A stretch of DNA of 64,000 bases from Thermoplasmata archaeon (GCA_027314165.1 DAHVCH010000009.1:32681-96680), one strand, 5' to 3'; shown: positions 1 through 9,808, numbered from the stretch's first letter. Numbers and translations: made by a program. Notes: a model not told the origin generated them from the sequence alone.

Positions 1-744
1 GTTGCCCGCCGTGAGCACGCCCTTCGGGGCGAAGGCCGGCTTGAGCTTCGCGAGCTTCTCGAGCGTCGTGTCGCCCCGCGGGCCCTCGTCCCGCTCCACG
101 GGCGCTCCTCCCGTGACCTCGGCGGGGACCGGGACGACCTCGGTGGTGAAGATCCCCGCCTCCCAGGCGGCGACGGCCTTCTGGTGGCTCCTCAGGGAGA
201 AGGCGTCCGCCTGCTCCCGGGTGATCGAGAAGCGCTTCGCGACGTCCTCCCCGGTCAGGCCCATGTGCTCGTGGTCGTAGGCGTCCAGGAGCGAATCGGT
301 CAGCATCGCGTCGAGGACCTTCGACTCCCCGTACTTCAGTCCGAAGCGGACCTTGGGCAGGAGGTAGGGCGCCTGGTCCATGCTCTCCATCCCTCCCACG
401 ACGGCGATCCCGAGGTCTCCCGCGCGGATCTCGCTCGCGCCGAGCATGAGGCTCTTCATGCCGGACCCGCAGACCTTGTTGATCGTGACCGAGCCCACCT
501 CGACGGGGATGTCGGACCCGAGCTGGACCTGACGCGCGGGGTTCTGGCCCAGACCCGCCTGGAGCGCGCAGCCGAAGAGGAGCTCCTCCACCTGGGTGGG
601 TCGGACCTGGGCCCGGAGGAGGGCCTCCTTGACCGCCACCTGTCCCAGGCGGACGGAGGGGACCTTTGACAAGGCTCCTCCGAACTTGCCGATCGGAGTT
701 CGGGCTGCGCCGACGATGGCCACCCGCGGGCGCTCTGCGGACAC
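1..744 (-). CDS. Acetyl-CoA acetyltransferase (thiolase), partial; C-terminus lies beyond the window start
   Basis: Minus-strand translation from GTG at 744: VSAERPRVAIVGAARTPIGKFGGALSKVPSVRLGQVAVKEALLRAQ...QAGLGQNPARQVQLGSDIPVEVGSVTINKVCGSGMKSLMLGASEIRAGDLGIAVVGGMESM. Thiolase signatures ARTPIGKFGG, NKVCGSG (catalytic Cys) and GGMESM. Absent from the ORF track because no stop codon is in the window. Confidence 0.93.
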   Translation of the reverse strand, partial: MSAERPRVAIVGAARTPIGKFGGALSKVPSVRLGQVAVKEALLRAQVRPTQVEELLFGCALQAGLGQNPARQVQLGSDIPVEVGSVTINKVCGSGMKSLMLGASEIRAGDLGIAVVGGMESMDQAPYLLPKVRFGLKYGESKVLDAMLTDSLLDAYDHEHMGLTGEDVAKRFSITREQADAFSLRSHQKAVAAWEAGIFTTEVVPVPAEVTGGAPVERDEGPRGDTTLEKLAKLKPAFAPKGVLTAGN

Positions 745-957
745 GCCCTCCCGGACCAAGCTCGGTGAATATAACGCATCAAGGACGCGGGTTAGGGGCC
801 GCGCGTTCGCGCCTGGCTCGTTGTGCGCTTCGAGGGACGTGGGGGGGACGAGGTGGTCGGTCCGCACGTATATCGACACGAACCCTGTAGAGGCCAGTAG
901 GACCGCCGACGGCCCCTCAGGCGTCCCTAGCCGGGTCGATCGGAGCGAGGACCAACG

Positions 958-1566
958 ATGGACGAGCAGCCTTGGGAGATCATCTCGCCCACGTCAGGCA
1001 CCGCTCGCCGAGAGGCGTCCACCTCGTCCCCACCCTCCTCCGGAGGGTCCACCCGATCCCGCGTGCCGGGCATCACGCGGGCGTTGGCCGACCGCCTGTC
1101 CGCCTTCGGACATGGTGTGAATCTCACCCCCAAGGAGCAGGCGGAGTACCCTGGGCCGAAGTTGCTCGAGTGGAGGCATGCCAGCATGGAGGAGCTGCGG
1201 GCGCTTCTGACGGAGTCCCGGTCGAGGTACCGGGTGCGAACGATCGTCGACGCCACCCCCTTCGGCGCCGTGCTCCTGCTCTACGACGTGCTGCGCAAGA
1301 ACGCCCAGCCGGATGTGCTGGAGCGCGGCCGGAGCAGCCATGGCGACCTGTACCCTGACGGCGTGCTCCAGGCCGAGTGGTGGACCAAAGCGGCCTACGG
1401 CCAAAGGGTGCCGACCATCCCCTCTTACCGACATGCGATCGCCCGCTCGCTCTCCGAGGGCCTCATGAAACAGGCCGAGGGGGAGCTCCCCGGGCCGCAC
1501 ACCGTAGAGGGGGCCAAGCGATGGTCGCTCCAGCAGGTCATCGCGCTCGCCGAGACGCTGCTCTGA
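958..1566 (+). CDS. Hypothetical protein, 202 aa
   Basis: Open frame between the thiolase and PCNA with a plausible soluble globular composition; family not recognised. Confidence 0.55.
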   Translation: MDEQPWEIISPTSGTARREASTSSPPSSGGSTRSRVPGITRALADRLSAFGHGVNLTPKEQAEYPGPKLLEWRHASMEELRALLTESRSRYRVRTIVDATPFGAVLLLYDVLRKNAQPDVLERGRSSHGDLYPDGVLQAEWWTKAAYGQRVPTIPSYRHAIARSLSEGLMKQAEGELPGPHTVEGAKRWSLQQVIALAETLL

Positions 1567-1611
1567 GCTCGAGGGCCTCGCCCTCCCCGCAGGCGGCCCA
1601 CGGGGGTCGCT

Positions 1612-2358
1612 TCAGTCCGTGTCCTCGACACGCGGGGCGAGCAGGAACTGGGCGTCCCCACGTCCACCGGCGAGGGTGAAGTCGAGCTTCAGGGGGTACT
1701 GCGTCCCCAGCGCCATCGTGACCTCCTCCGCGCTGGTGATCGACTTCACCATGTTGGAGAAGAAGTCGAGGGGGTACATGCTCTTCACCGGCTCCTTCGC
1801 GTCCAGCAAGGTCAGGGACTCCTTGCCGATCTTGAGGTTCACCTGGTCGTTCTCGCCCTCGGAGTGGAGGGTGAACGTGTCCTGGTCGAGCGAGAGCGTC
1901 ACGTGGTCGCTGATGGACTCGGACCCGCGGATCCCCTGGCGAAGCTCGTCGATCTTGAGGACGACCTTCGCCGTGGGGTTGACCGAGGGGACCTTCGGCT
2001 GGCTGATCCCCGCAGGGTCGACGACGGACATGACGCGCGAAAGCTTGCCGACCGAGACCACGAGCTTGCCCTTCCCCGCGTCGTAGGTGAGGTCGAGCAC
2101 GTCGCCGGGACGGGCGAGCGCGAGGACCTCGCGGACCTTCTCCAGGTCGAGCCCGATCTCCGTCGCGTCCCCCTGGAACTCCTCGAAGGCGTCCTTCTTG
2201 AGCTTCGCGACGAGCATGGCCACGTGGGATGGGTCGACGGCCTTCACCTCGACCCCTTCCTTCGAGACGATGAGCTTCATCTCAGGGACCAGGGTCGAAA
2301 CGACCCCGACGAGCTCGCGCAGGATCTCCATACGAACCCGGGCCCGGAACATCGGCAT
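1612..2358 (-). CDS. pcn: DNA polymerase sliding clamp (PCNA)
   Basis: 248 aa; MFRARVRMEILRELVGVVSTLVPEMKLIVSKEGVEVKAVDPSHVAMLVAKL...GISQPKVPSVNPTAKVVLK... and C-terminal YPLKLDFTLAGGRGDAQFLLAPRVE are typical of archaeal PCNA. TATA-like tatatc just upstream. Confidence 0.96.
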   Translation of the reverse strand: MPMFRARVRMEILRELVGVVSTLVPEMKLIVSKEGVEVKAVDPSHVAMLVAKLKKDAFEEFQGDATEIGLDLEKVREVLALARPGDVLDLTYDAGKGKLVVSVGKLSRVMSVVDPAGISQPKVPSVNPTAKVVLKIDELRQGIRGSESISDHVTLSLDQDTFTLHSEGENDQVNLKIGKESLTLLDAKEPVKSMYPLDFFSNMVKSITSAEEVTMALGTQYPLKLDFTLAGGRGDAQFLLAPRVEDTD

Positions 2359-2502
2359 AGGACGAGGTCCGGCACACTCCGAGGTTGATATAGGCGTTTC
2401 CCAGCCCCTGAGGGACGCGCACGCCCGTCGGAAGGGCTAGGCGAGGGGGGGGCTGGGAGCCGTGTGACGTCCCACCCCCCACCTTCCCGGCGGGTACGTT
2501 CC

Positions 2503-2826
2503 CTATCCTGAGGGGGGCGGTGGGGCGGAGGGAGAGGGCGAGGCTTGCCGAGGCCCTTCGACAAACCCCGGGGGGAACGTCGCCACCTCGGAGGTGAGCG
2601 GGAGGAGGGCCTGCGGGCGGGCCTGCGAGAGCTGCGCAGCGCCCGAGGAGGCGACGGCCCCGACGGGGTCCCCTGGGGTAGGCATCGCCGAGGGCGATGT
2701 CGCCGAGGATCGAAGGGGTCCTCCCCCGGACGGGAGCCCGACGACGACCGTCAGGAGCAGGGCCATGGCGAGAGAGGGCGCAAGGGTCCGAAGGGTCCGG
2801 GACCGGGGGGCTCGAAGACCAAGCAT
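2503..2826 (-). CDS. Small predicted membrane/secreted protein, 107 aa
   Basis: N-terminal hydrophobic segment SLAMALLLTVVVGLPSGGG. Competing overlapping frames make it uncertain. Confidence 0.3.
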   Translation of the reverse strand: MLGLRAPRSRTLRTLAPSLAMALLLTVVVGLPSGGGPLRSSATSPSAMPTPGDPVGAVASSGAAQLSQARPQALLPLTSEVATFPPGFVEGPRQASPSPSAPPPPSG

Positions 2827-2973
2827 GGCGATGCAAGCCTGGATGCACTATTTTTCATCCAGGAGAAGCCGGATTGACGGGGCCGAATCCCTCGACCGAG
2901 CGGATGAGGGAGTCGGTCGCCCCGAGAGGACCTTGGGCAAGCCGCAGAAGGGGGGCCCCAGGGCGAGGTCGCT

Positions 2974-3558
2974 TCAGAGGTCCATCAGGATCCTCAGCTC
3001 CCGCCAGCCGTAGGCGAGCTCGGGGAGCTTGGTCCCGGCCGTCGGGCGCAGCTCCCGCCGGATGATCTCGCCCCCCAACTTCTCATAGAAGCGGCGGAAC
3101 GGATTGCCTTCCAGGACCCAGACCAGCATGGCCGCGTGACCCGTGGACCGGAGGTGGCGGGCCACGCTCCCCACAAGGCGGCGCCCGACGCCTTGCCCCT
3201 GCCAGCCCTGGAGCACGTAGATGGCTCCCAGCTCGCCGGTGAAGACCGGGTCGTGGCCGACCTCGGGGTGGGCGACGGCGAAACCCACGACGCCCAGCTC
3301 GTCGGCCTCGCCCACGAAGGCCCGGTGGCCCGGCGGAGGCTCGGTGAGCCAGCGACCGAACCCGCCCTCGAGGTCCCGATCGACGGTCATCTGGTCCAGA
3401 CGCGCGTCGGGCACGAGCCCGCGGTAGGTCGTCTTCCAGGTCTCCACATGGACGCGGGCCATCCCGACGCGGTCGGACGGGAGCGCGGGGCGAACTCGGA
3501 CCCTCTCCTCCGTCCGGGGCGGCGACGGGTCGCGAGGTGAGGGACTGGGTCCGGTCAT
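2974..3558 (-). CDS. GNAT-family N-acetyltransferase
   Basis: VRPALPSDRVGMARVHVETWKTTYRGLVPDARLDQMTV...GELGAIYVLQGWQGQGVGRRLVGSVARHLRSTGHAAMLVWVLEGNPFRRFYEKLGGE; GNAT motif A QGQGVGRRL. ATG at 3558 preferred over 3630. Confidence 0.88.
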   Translation of the reverse strand: MTGPSPSPRDPSPPRTEERVRVRPALPSDRVGMARVHVETWKTTYRGLVPDARLDQMTVDRDLEGGFGRWLTEPPPGHRAFVGEADELGVVGFAVAHPEVGHDPVFTGELGAIYVLQGWQGQGVGRRLVGSVARHLRSTGHAAMLVWVLEGNPFRRFYEKLGGEIIRRELRPTAGTKLPELAYGWRELRILMDL

Positions 3559-3666
3559 GGCCGCGTAGTTGCTTCGATGAGCGTCAGGACCCAGGCCGTG
3601 GCCCGGGTGTGCTAGAGTACGTCGTGCCATGCTATATTCCCCACCCCTCTACCCTCGCCCGAGCGG

Positions 3667-4977
3667 ATGACAGACCCATCTCCTCCCTCCTCGCTCGTCG
3701 AGAACTACCACGATCGAACGGCCTCCGAGCGCCATCTCCCAGAGAAGATCGTCTTCTGGGACGAGACACTGCGCGACGGCGAACAGATGCCCGGGGTCCA
3801 CTTCTCCACCGAGGAGAAGATGCGGATCGCGGAGGTCCTCTCCGAGATCGGGGTCTCCGTCATCAACGCGGGCATTCCCGTCGTGAGCCCCGAGGAGGCG
3901 AAGAGCGTCCGCACGCTCGCGCACGCCGGGTTCAAGGCGAAGATCCTGGCCGCGGGAAGGACCGTGCCCGGGGATGTCGAGGCGGTCATCAACAGCGGCG
4001 CGACGCACATCGCGATCTTCGTCGCGGCCTCCAACGTTCACCTCCAGTACAAGCTGCGCATGACCCAGGAGGAGGTCCTCCAGGCCTCGGTCGCCTCGGT
4101 GAAGCGCGCCCACGAGGCCGGGCTCCACGTGGCGTTCGTGACGGAGGACACCGTCCGGGCCCCTCTCGATTACGTCGAGAGGCTGTACAAGGCCACCGTC
4201 GACGCGGGCGCCGACCGGCTGGTCGTGAGCGACACGGTGGGGATCATGACGCCCCTCACCTTCCGCTGGTTCCTCCGAGAGTTCCACCGCCGGGTCCGTC
4301 CGAAGGACTGGTCGGTCCACTGCCACAACGACCTCGGGCTCGCGGTCGCGAACACCCTGACCGCGCTCGAGGAAGGGGTGAACGCACCGCACACCTGCGT
4401 CAACGGGCTGGGCGAGCGCGCCGGGAACACCGCCTTCGAGGAGCTCGTGATGGACCTCGAGACCCTCTACGGCGTCCATACGGGGATCCGCACCGAGCGT
4501 CTCTTCGAGCTCTCGCAGCTGGTCGAGGAGCTGGCGGGGGTCCCGCTCCCGCCGAACAAGGCGCTCGTCGGCTACAACTCCTTCGCCCACGAGGCGGGGA
4601 TACATTCCCACGGGGTCCTCCGTCACACCCTCACCTACGAGCCTCTGCAGCCGGAGGTCATCGGGAGGAAGCGGCTCTTCGTCCTCGGGAAGCACACGGG
4701 CAAGGCCGCGCTCATCGACAAGCTGAAGGAGCGCGGGGTCGTCGCGACCGACGAGCAGGTCAAGGCCCTCCTGGACCGAATCAAGAGCGAGACCGAAGGG
4801 CGAGGGAAGGGCGACCTGCACGTCCTCGTGCAGAACCACCGCGACCACTTCGTGAACCCCGGCATCAAGGACGAAGAGTTCTGGGCCATGGTACGGGCAT
4901 CGGGGATCGAGGTCCCCCACGAGCCCGCGGCCAGCAAGGCCCCCGTCGCCGCCGCCCCCCGCGAGGCGGGCCACTAG
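3667..4977 (+). CDS. 2-isopropylmalate synthase / homocitrate synthase family protein
   Basis: DETLRDGEQMPGVHFS, VHCHNDLGLAVANTLTALEEGVNAPHTCVNGLGERAGNTAFEE, HEAGIHSHG; DRE-TIM metallolyase family. Leu versus homocitrate specificity is not resolvable by eye. TATA-like gctatattcc upstream. Confidence 0.93.
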   Translation: MTDPSPPSSLVENYHDRTASERHLPEKIVFWDETLRDGEQMPGVHFSTEEKMRIAEVLSEIGVSVINAGIPVVSPEEAKSVRTLAHAGFKAKILAAGRTVPGDVEAVINSGATHIAIFVAASNVHLQYKLRMTQEEVLQASVASVKRAHEAGLHVAFVTEDTVRAPLDYVERLYKATVDAGADRLVVSDTVGIMTPLTFRWFLREFHRRVRPKDWSVHCHNDLGLAVANTLTALEEGVNAPHTCVNGLGERAGNTAFEELVMDLETLYGVHTGIRTERLFELSQLVEELAGVPLPPNKALVGYNSFAHEAGIHSHGVLRHTLTYEPLQPEVIGRKRLFVLGKHTGKAALIDKLKERGVVATDEQVKALLDRIKSETEGRGKGDLHVLVQNHRDHFVNPGIKDEEFWAMVRASGIEVPHEPAASKAPVAAAPREAGH

Positions 4978-4995
4978 GGGTGGGGGTCGGACCGT

Positions 4996-6321
4996 ATGGG
5001 CGCGAAGACCTCCTCTGCCCCCGCCTCTCGCGGCGAGCACGCCCCGGAACCCTCCGGAGCGCAGACGCTCGCCCAGAAGATCCTCTCCCGGGCCTCCGGG
5101 CTCTCCCACGTAGTTCCCGGACAGATCGTCGACGGCCAGGTGGACCTGGCCATGTGCCACGAGCAGGGGGCCCAGGCGGTGCTCCCGTTCCACCAGATGG
5201 AGGCGAAGAAGGTCTGGGACGTCGACCGGGTGGTCGTCGCGATCGACCACTGGGTCCCCGCCTCCACCGAGGGGGCGGCCCAGCTCCACCAGATCCTCCG
5301 GCACTTCGCCCAAGAGCAGGGGCTGAAGCACTTCTACGACGTGGGGAACCACGGCATCTGCCATCAGATCCTGGCCGAGGACGGCTGGGTCGTGCCGGGC
5401 GACCTCGCCGTGGGCACCGACTCCCACACCAACATGCTGGGGGCGATGGGCGCCTTCGCCGTGGGGATCGGCCCCACGGAGTACGCGGCGGTGCTCGCGC
5501 TCGGGAAGATCTGGCTGAAGGTCCCGACCACGATCCAGATCGACGTGAAGGGGACCCTCGGGAAGGGGGTCTACGCCAAGGACCTCGTCCTGAGGACCAT
5601 CAAGGAGGTCCGGTGCGACGGCGCGAGGTACAAGGCGGTGGAGTTCGCCGGCCCCACGATCTCGCGCCTGACGATGTCCGAGCGGTTCACGGTCTGCAAC
5701 ATGACCACCGAGATGGGGGCGAAGGCCGGCATGGTGCCCCCCGATGAGCGGACCTTCGAGTTCCTCCGCTCGATCGCGAAGCACCCGATGCACCCGCTCT
5801 ACCCCGACAAGGACGCCACCTACGAGCGTAAGGTGCAGCTCGACGTGGACGGGATGGAGCCGCAGGTCGCCTGCCCGGCCTCCCCCGACAACGTCCGGCC
5901 GATCAGCGAGCTCGTACGGGAGCACGTGAAGGTCGGCCAGGTCTTCCTGGGATCCTGCACGAACGCCCGGATGGACGACCTCCGCGAGGCGGCCAGGATC
6001 TTCAAGGGAGAGAAGGTGGCGCCCCACGTCCGGTTCATCGTCTCCCCCGCTTCGACCTCGATCTACAAGCAGTGCCTCAAAGAAGGGCTGATCGAGCTCT
6101 TCACCGATGGGGGAGCGGTCTTCACGAACTCCTCGTGCTCCGCCTGCTTCGGAGGGAACATGGGCATCCTCGCGCCCGACGAGGCGTGCGCGTCCACCTC
6201 GAACCGGAACTTCCCCGGTCGGATGGGAGCGAAGGAGGCCCGGATCTACCTCATGTCACCGGCCGCGGTGGCGCTGACCGCGATACGCGGGGAGATCTCC
6301 GACCCTCGGGAGGTGCTCTGA
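4996..6321 (+). CDS. 3-isopropylmalate dehydratase / homoaconitase large subunit
   Basis: AVGTDSHTNMLGAMGAFAVGIGPTEYA, GSCTNARMDDLREAA, SSCSACFGGNMGILAPDEACASTSNRNFPGRMG; aconitase Fe-S cysteines and signatures. Confidence 0.95.
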   Translation: MGAKTSSAPASRGEHAPEPSGAQTLAQKILSRASGLSHVVPGQIVDGQVDLAMCHEQGAQAVLPFHQMEAKKVWDVDRVVVAIDHWVPASTEGAAQLHQILRHFAQEQGLKHFYDVGNHGICHQILAEDGWVVPGDLAVGTDSHTNMLGAMGAFAVGIGPTEYAAVLALGKIWLKVPTTIQIDVKGTLGKGVYAKDLVLRTIKEVRCDGARYKAVEFAGPTISRLTMSERFTVCNMTTEMGAKAGMVPPDERTFEFLRSIAKHPMHPLYPDKDATYERKVQLDVDGMEPQVACPASPDNVRPISELVREHVKVGQVFLGSCTNARMDDLREAARIFKGEKVAPHVRFIVSPASTSIYKQCLKEGLIELFTDGGAVFTNSSCSACFGGNMGILAPDEACASTSNRNFPGRMGAKEARIYLMSPAAVALTAIRGEISDPREVL

Positions 6322-6836
6322 TGCGAGAGGTCATCGAAGGCCGGGTGTGGTGCGTGGACGACGAGCTCGACACCGACCAGCTCATCGCCGGGAAGTACCT
6401 GACCATCATCGATCCCGCGGAGCTCCGGAAGCACGTGCTCGAGAACGTCGACCCCAGGTTCTCCAAAGAGGCCAAGGCCGGGGACATCCTGGTCGCCGGG
6501 GAGAACATGGGCTGCGGCTCCTCGCGGGAGCACGCTCCCGCCGCGCTCAAGGCGATCCCCCTGGGGGCGGTCGTCGCGAACTCCTTCGCGCGGATCTTCT
6601 TCCGCAACTCGATCAACCTGGGGATGCCCGCGATCGAGGCCGCGGGCGTGAGGGCGATCTTCCGCCCGGGGGACACCTGCAGGATCCTGATGCGCGAGGG
6701 CCGGGTCGTGAACGTCACCACGGGGAAGGAGGTCTCCTTCCCCCCGCTCCCCGCCCACCTGCTCGACCTGCTCGAGCAGGGAGGGCTCGTCGAGAAGGTC
6801 CGCAAGGAGCTGAAGCGGACGGAGGCGCGCCCATGA
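6321..6836 (+). CDS. 3-isopropylmalate dehydratase / homoaconitase small subunit
   Basis: ATG at 6321 overlaps the large-subunit stop; MREVIEGRVWCVDDELDTDQLIAGKYL...GENMGCGSSREHAPAALKA...FARIFFRNSINLGMP. LeuD swivel-domain motifs. Confidence 0.94.
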   Translation: MREVIEGRVWCVDDELDTDQLIAGKYLTIIDPAELRKHVLENVDPRFSKEAKAGDILVAGENMGCGSSREHAPAALKAIPLGAVVANSFARIFFRNSINLGMPAIEAAGVRAIFRPGDTCRILMREGRVVNVTTGKEVSFPPLPAHLLDLLEQGGLVEKVRKELKRTEARP

Positions 6837-8002
6837 CCAAGGGCGAGTACGACGTGGTCCTCCTGCCGGGGGACGGCACGGGTCCGGAGGTCGTCCGCGA
6901 AGGGCGAAAGGTGTTGGAGGCCCTCCTCGAGAACAGCAGCTCTCGGCTGCACCTGACGGAGGTCCAGGGCGGGGCCCAGTACTACAAGGCGCACGGGAGC
7001 GAGTGGGAGCCCGGTGGGCGCGAACGCGCCGTGAAGGCGGACGCGATCCTCCTCGGGGCCGTGGGATGGCCCGGGGTGAACCTGCCCGACGGGAACATCG
7101 CCGGGCACGGGCTGGTGCTGGGCATGCGCTCCGGCCTCGACCTGTACGCGAACGTCCGCCCCTGCAAGCTCCGCCCCGGGGTCCTGCATCGGATCGGGAA
7201 GGAGTTCAAGCAGGTCTGGCGCCCCCAGGACGTCGACATGACGATGTTCCGGGAGAACACCGAGGGGCTCTACGCCCCGGCGCACGGCGAGCTCACCCGG
7301 GGAGGGACGACCGAGGTCGTCCTCGACACGCGCATCATCACGCTGAAGGGCTGCGAGCGGATCATCCGCCGCGCCTTCGAGAAGGCGCGGGCCACCCCGC
7401 GCGGAGCGCCCGAGGACGGGGCCCGACGGGTGACCTGCGTGGACAAGTCGAACGTCCTGAAGGGCTGCCAGTTCTTCCGCGCCACCTTCGACCGGATCGG
7501 GAAGGGGGAGTTCCCGGAGATCGAGCGCGACTACGCCTACGTCGACGCCTTCACGCAGTGGCTCATCCGGCAGCCCGAGCACTACCATGTCGTCGTCACC
7601 ACGAACATGATGGGCGACATCGTTACCGACCTGGCCTCCTCCCTGCAGGGGGGCATGGGGTTCGCGGCCGGCGGCAACATCGGCGACGAGCACGGGATGT
7701 TCGAGCCGGTGCACGGCTCCGCTCCCAAATACGCCGGGAAGAACCAGGTGAACCCCATCGCCACCTTCGAGGCGGTCGGGATGATGCTCGACTGGCTCGG
7801 GGAGCGGTTCCACGACCGGGAGCTGATCTCTCTCCGCGACCGGCTCGAAGCGTCGGTCAGCCGGGTCCTCGCCGAGGGGACCGCGCGCACCTACGACCAG
7901 GGCGGGACCGCGACGACCTCCGAAGCGGGGGACCGCGTCGCCGCCGCCGTCCGGGAAGACCGCGCGGAGAAGGGTCCGGGGAAGCTGGAGATGGCCGCAT
8001 GA
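6833..8002 (+). CDS. Isocitrate/isopropylmalate/homoisocitrate dehydrogenase family protein
   Basis: ATGA overlap with the previous gene; VVLLPGDGTGPEVVREGRKVLEAL, FRENTEGLYAP, VDAFTQWLIRQPEHYHVVVTTNMMGDIVTDLASSLQGGMGFAAGGNIGDEHGMFEPVHGSAPKYAGKNQVNPIA. Confidence 0.94.
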   Translation: MTKGEYDVVLLPGDGTGPEVVREGRKVLEALLENSSSRLHLTEVQGGAQYYKAHGSEWEPGGRERAVKADAILLGAVGWPGVNLPDGNIAGHGLVLGMRSGLDLYANVRPCKLRPGVLHRIGKEFKQVWRPQDVDMTMFRENTEGLYAPAHGELTRGGTTEVVLDTRIITLKGCERIIRRAFEKARATPRGAPEDGARRVTCVDKSNVLKGCQFFRATFDRIGKGEFPEIERDYAYVDAFTQWLIRQPEHYHVVVTTNMMGDIVTDLASSLQGGMGFAAGGNIGDEHGMFEPVHGSAPKYAGKNQVNPIATFEAVGMMLDWLGERFHDRELISLRDRLEASVSRVLAEGTARTYDQGGTATTSEAGDRVAAAVREDRAEKGPGKLEMAA

Positions 8003-9180
8003 GCGGCGGCCGTCGCGTGGCGGTCGTCGCGGGCGGCCTCTCGAACTTCGGAGTGCGCTCGGCGACGTGGAGCGAACTCGTCCAGGAGGCGGGGCACTCC
8101 GCCTTCGGAGCGATACGGAACTTCTCCCCGCAGGACGTGGACAGCCTCTTCGTCGGGGCGGCCCAACCCGAACGCCTCGCTTTCCAGTCCCACGTGGCGC
8201 CCATGGCCGCGGAGCTGCTGGGCTTTGAGCCGTCGAAGATCATCCAGCGCACCGAGCTCGCCTGCGCCAGCGGCCAGTCGGCCATCCGAAGCGCCTACGC
8301 GGCGATCTCCGCCGGTCTCTCCGACGTCGCCGCCGTCCTCGGGGTGGAGAAGATGAACCTCCCGTCGATGGCCGAGGCGAACACCTCCATGGCGGACGTC
8401 CTCGACCGGAGCTGGGACGGGGTCCACGGGGCGACCGCGCCCCCCTTCTTCGCCATGTGCGCCCAGCGGCACATGCTGGAGTACGGGACGACCGCCGAGC
8501 AGATGGCGATGGTCTCGGAGAAGAACCACCGCTTCGCCAACTCGAACCCGACCGCGCAGTTCTACTCGAAGACGTTCTCCCGGGAGAAGCTGCTGAAGCT
8601 TCCCATGGTCGCTCCGCCGTTGCGGCTGGGGGACTGCTCCTCGATGACCGACGGGGCTGCGGGCCTCCTCCTGGTCTCGGAGGAGCTCGCGCGGAAGTAC
8701 ACCGACACTCCCGTGTGGGTCCGGGGTACCGGGCAGCACAGCCACTTCCACAACCTCTCGGGAGCGGGATCGCTCTCCTCCTGGCCCGGCCTGCGGGCCG
8801 CCGCGCAGGAGGCGTTCCGGAGCGCCCGGATGGAGCCGAAGGACATCGACCTGGCCGAGGTGCACGACTGCTTCACCATCAGCGAGATCCTCGAGTACGA
8901 GGAGATCGGCTTCTGCCCGAAGGGGAAGGGCGGCCAGTTCGTCGCGGACGGGAGGAGCGACCTCGGGGGCGAGGTCGTCGTGAACCCTCGCGGGGGGCTC
9001 CTGGGATGCGGCCACCCTCTCGGGGCGACCGGCGTGGCCCAGGCCGTGGAGGTCCTCCAACAGCTCCAGGCGACCGTCCCTGCCGCCCGGGCCGTCAAGG
9101 GGGCCGAGCGCGCCCTCGTGCACAACCTCTCGGGAAGCGCCAACGTCCACTCGCTCATGATCTACGCTCGCGAGAACTAG
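7999..9180 (+). CDS. Thiolase-family acyl-CoA C-acyltransferase, archaeal DUF35-associated type
   Basis: ATG at 7999 overlaps the dehydrogenase stop; TELACASGQSAIRSAYAAI, AEVHDCFTISEILEYEEIGF, VNPRGGLLGCGHPLGATGVAQAVEVL. Confidence 0.92.
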   Translation: MSGGRRVAVVAGGLSNFGVRSATWSELVQEAGHSAFGAIRNFSPQDVDSLFVGAAQPERLAFQSHVAPMAAELLGFEPSKIIQRTELACASGQSAIRSAYAAISAGLSDVAAVLGVEKMNLPSMAEANTSMADVLDRSWDGVHGATAPPFFAMCAQRHMLEYGTTAEQMAMVSEKNHRFANSNPTAQFYSKTFSREKLLKLPMVAPPLRLGDCSSMTDGAAGLLLVSEELARKYTDTPVWVRGTGQHSHFHNLSGAGSLSSWPGLRAAAQEAFRSARMEPKDIDLAEVHDCFTISEILEYEEIGFCPKGKGGQFVADGRSDLGGEVVVNPRGGLLGCGHPLGATGVAQAVEVLQQLQATVPAARAVKGAERALVHNLSGSANVHSLMIYAREN

Positions 9181-9244
9181 GACGAGAGGCAAGGGTCGGA
9201 GCCGGACAAGGTAGGACAGGGCAGGGCAAGGCAGGGACAGGACC

Positions 9245-9808
9245 ATGAGCACACCGAGCGAAGCCAACACCGCGACCACGACCCCCGGACCTGCCGCTTC
9301 CGGGTCCACGACCCGCCCGAGCTCCGAGGCCCAGTCCGCGGACCGACCGCCCCGGAGGACGGACCCGGTGCCCAACCCTCTGCCCTACCTGCTCGACTTC
9401 TATCCCCAGGAGGACCCGAAGTTCACACGGATCGCCCCGTTCTTCGTCGCGCTCCGCAAGGGATCGTTCACGACGACCCGGTGCGACGAGGATGGGAGCC
9501 TCCACTGGCCTCCACGGGTCGCCTGCCCGAAGTGCCGAGGGGAGAAGCTCTCCTGGGTGGAGCTGCCGAAGCGGGGGACCGTCTACGCCTTCAGCGCCGT
9601 CCTGGGGGGCGCCCCGCTGGGCATGGAAGAGGACGTCCCGTTCGTGGTCGGGCTCATCGACCTCCAGGGCGCGGAGCTTCGTCTCTTCTCCCGGATCGCT
9701 CACACGAAGCACGAGGACTGCAGGATCGGCATGGAGGTCGAGCTGGAGACCTTCGACCTTCCGGATGGCCGGGTGTTCTTCCGGTTCCGGCCCTCGGCCC
9801 CAAGGTGA
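9245..9808 (+). CDS. Zn-ribbon/OB-fold protein (DUF35-like), thiolase partner
   Basis: Directly after the thiolase; RCDEDGSLHWPPRVACPKCRGEKLSWVELPKRGTVYAFSAVLGGAPLGMEEDVPFVVGLIDLQGAELRLFSRIAH; CxxC followed by the OB region typical of DUF35. Confidence 0.88.
   Translation: MSTPSEANTATTTPGPAASGSTTRPSSEAQSADRPPRRTDPVPNPLPYLLDFYPQEDPKFTRIAPFFVALRKGSFTTTRCDEDGSLHWPPRVACPKCRGEKLSWVELPKRGTVYAFSAVLGGAPLGMEEDVPFVVGLIDLQGAELRLFSRIAHTKHEDCRIGMEVELETFDLPDGRVFFRFRPSAPR

Noticed and set aside
3537-6027. Long overlapping ORFs 3537-5747 (+) and 3649-6027 (-)
   Set aside because: Shadow ORFs of the synthase and dehydratase genes; arginine/proline- or valine/aspartate-rich translations without family signatures.
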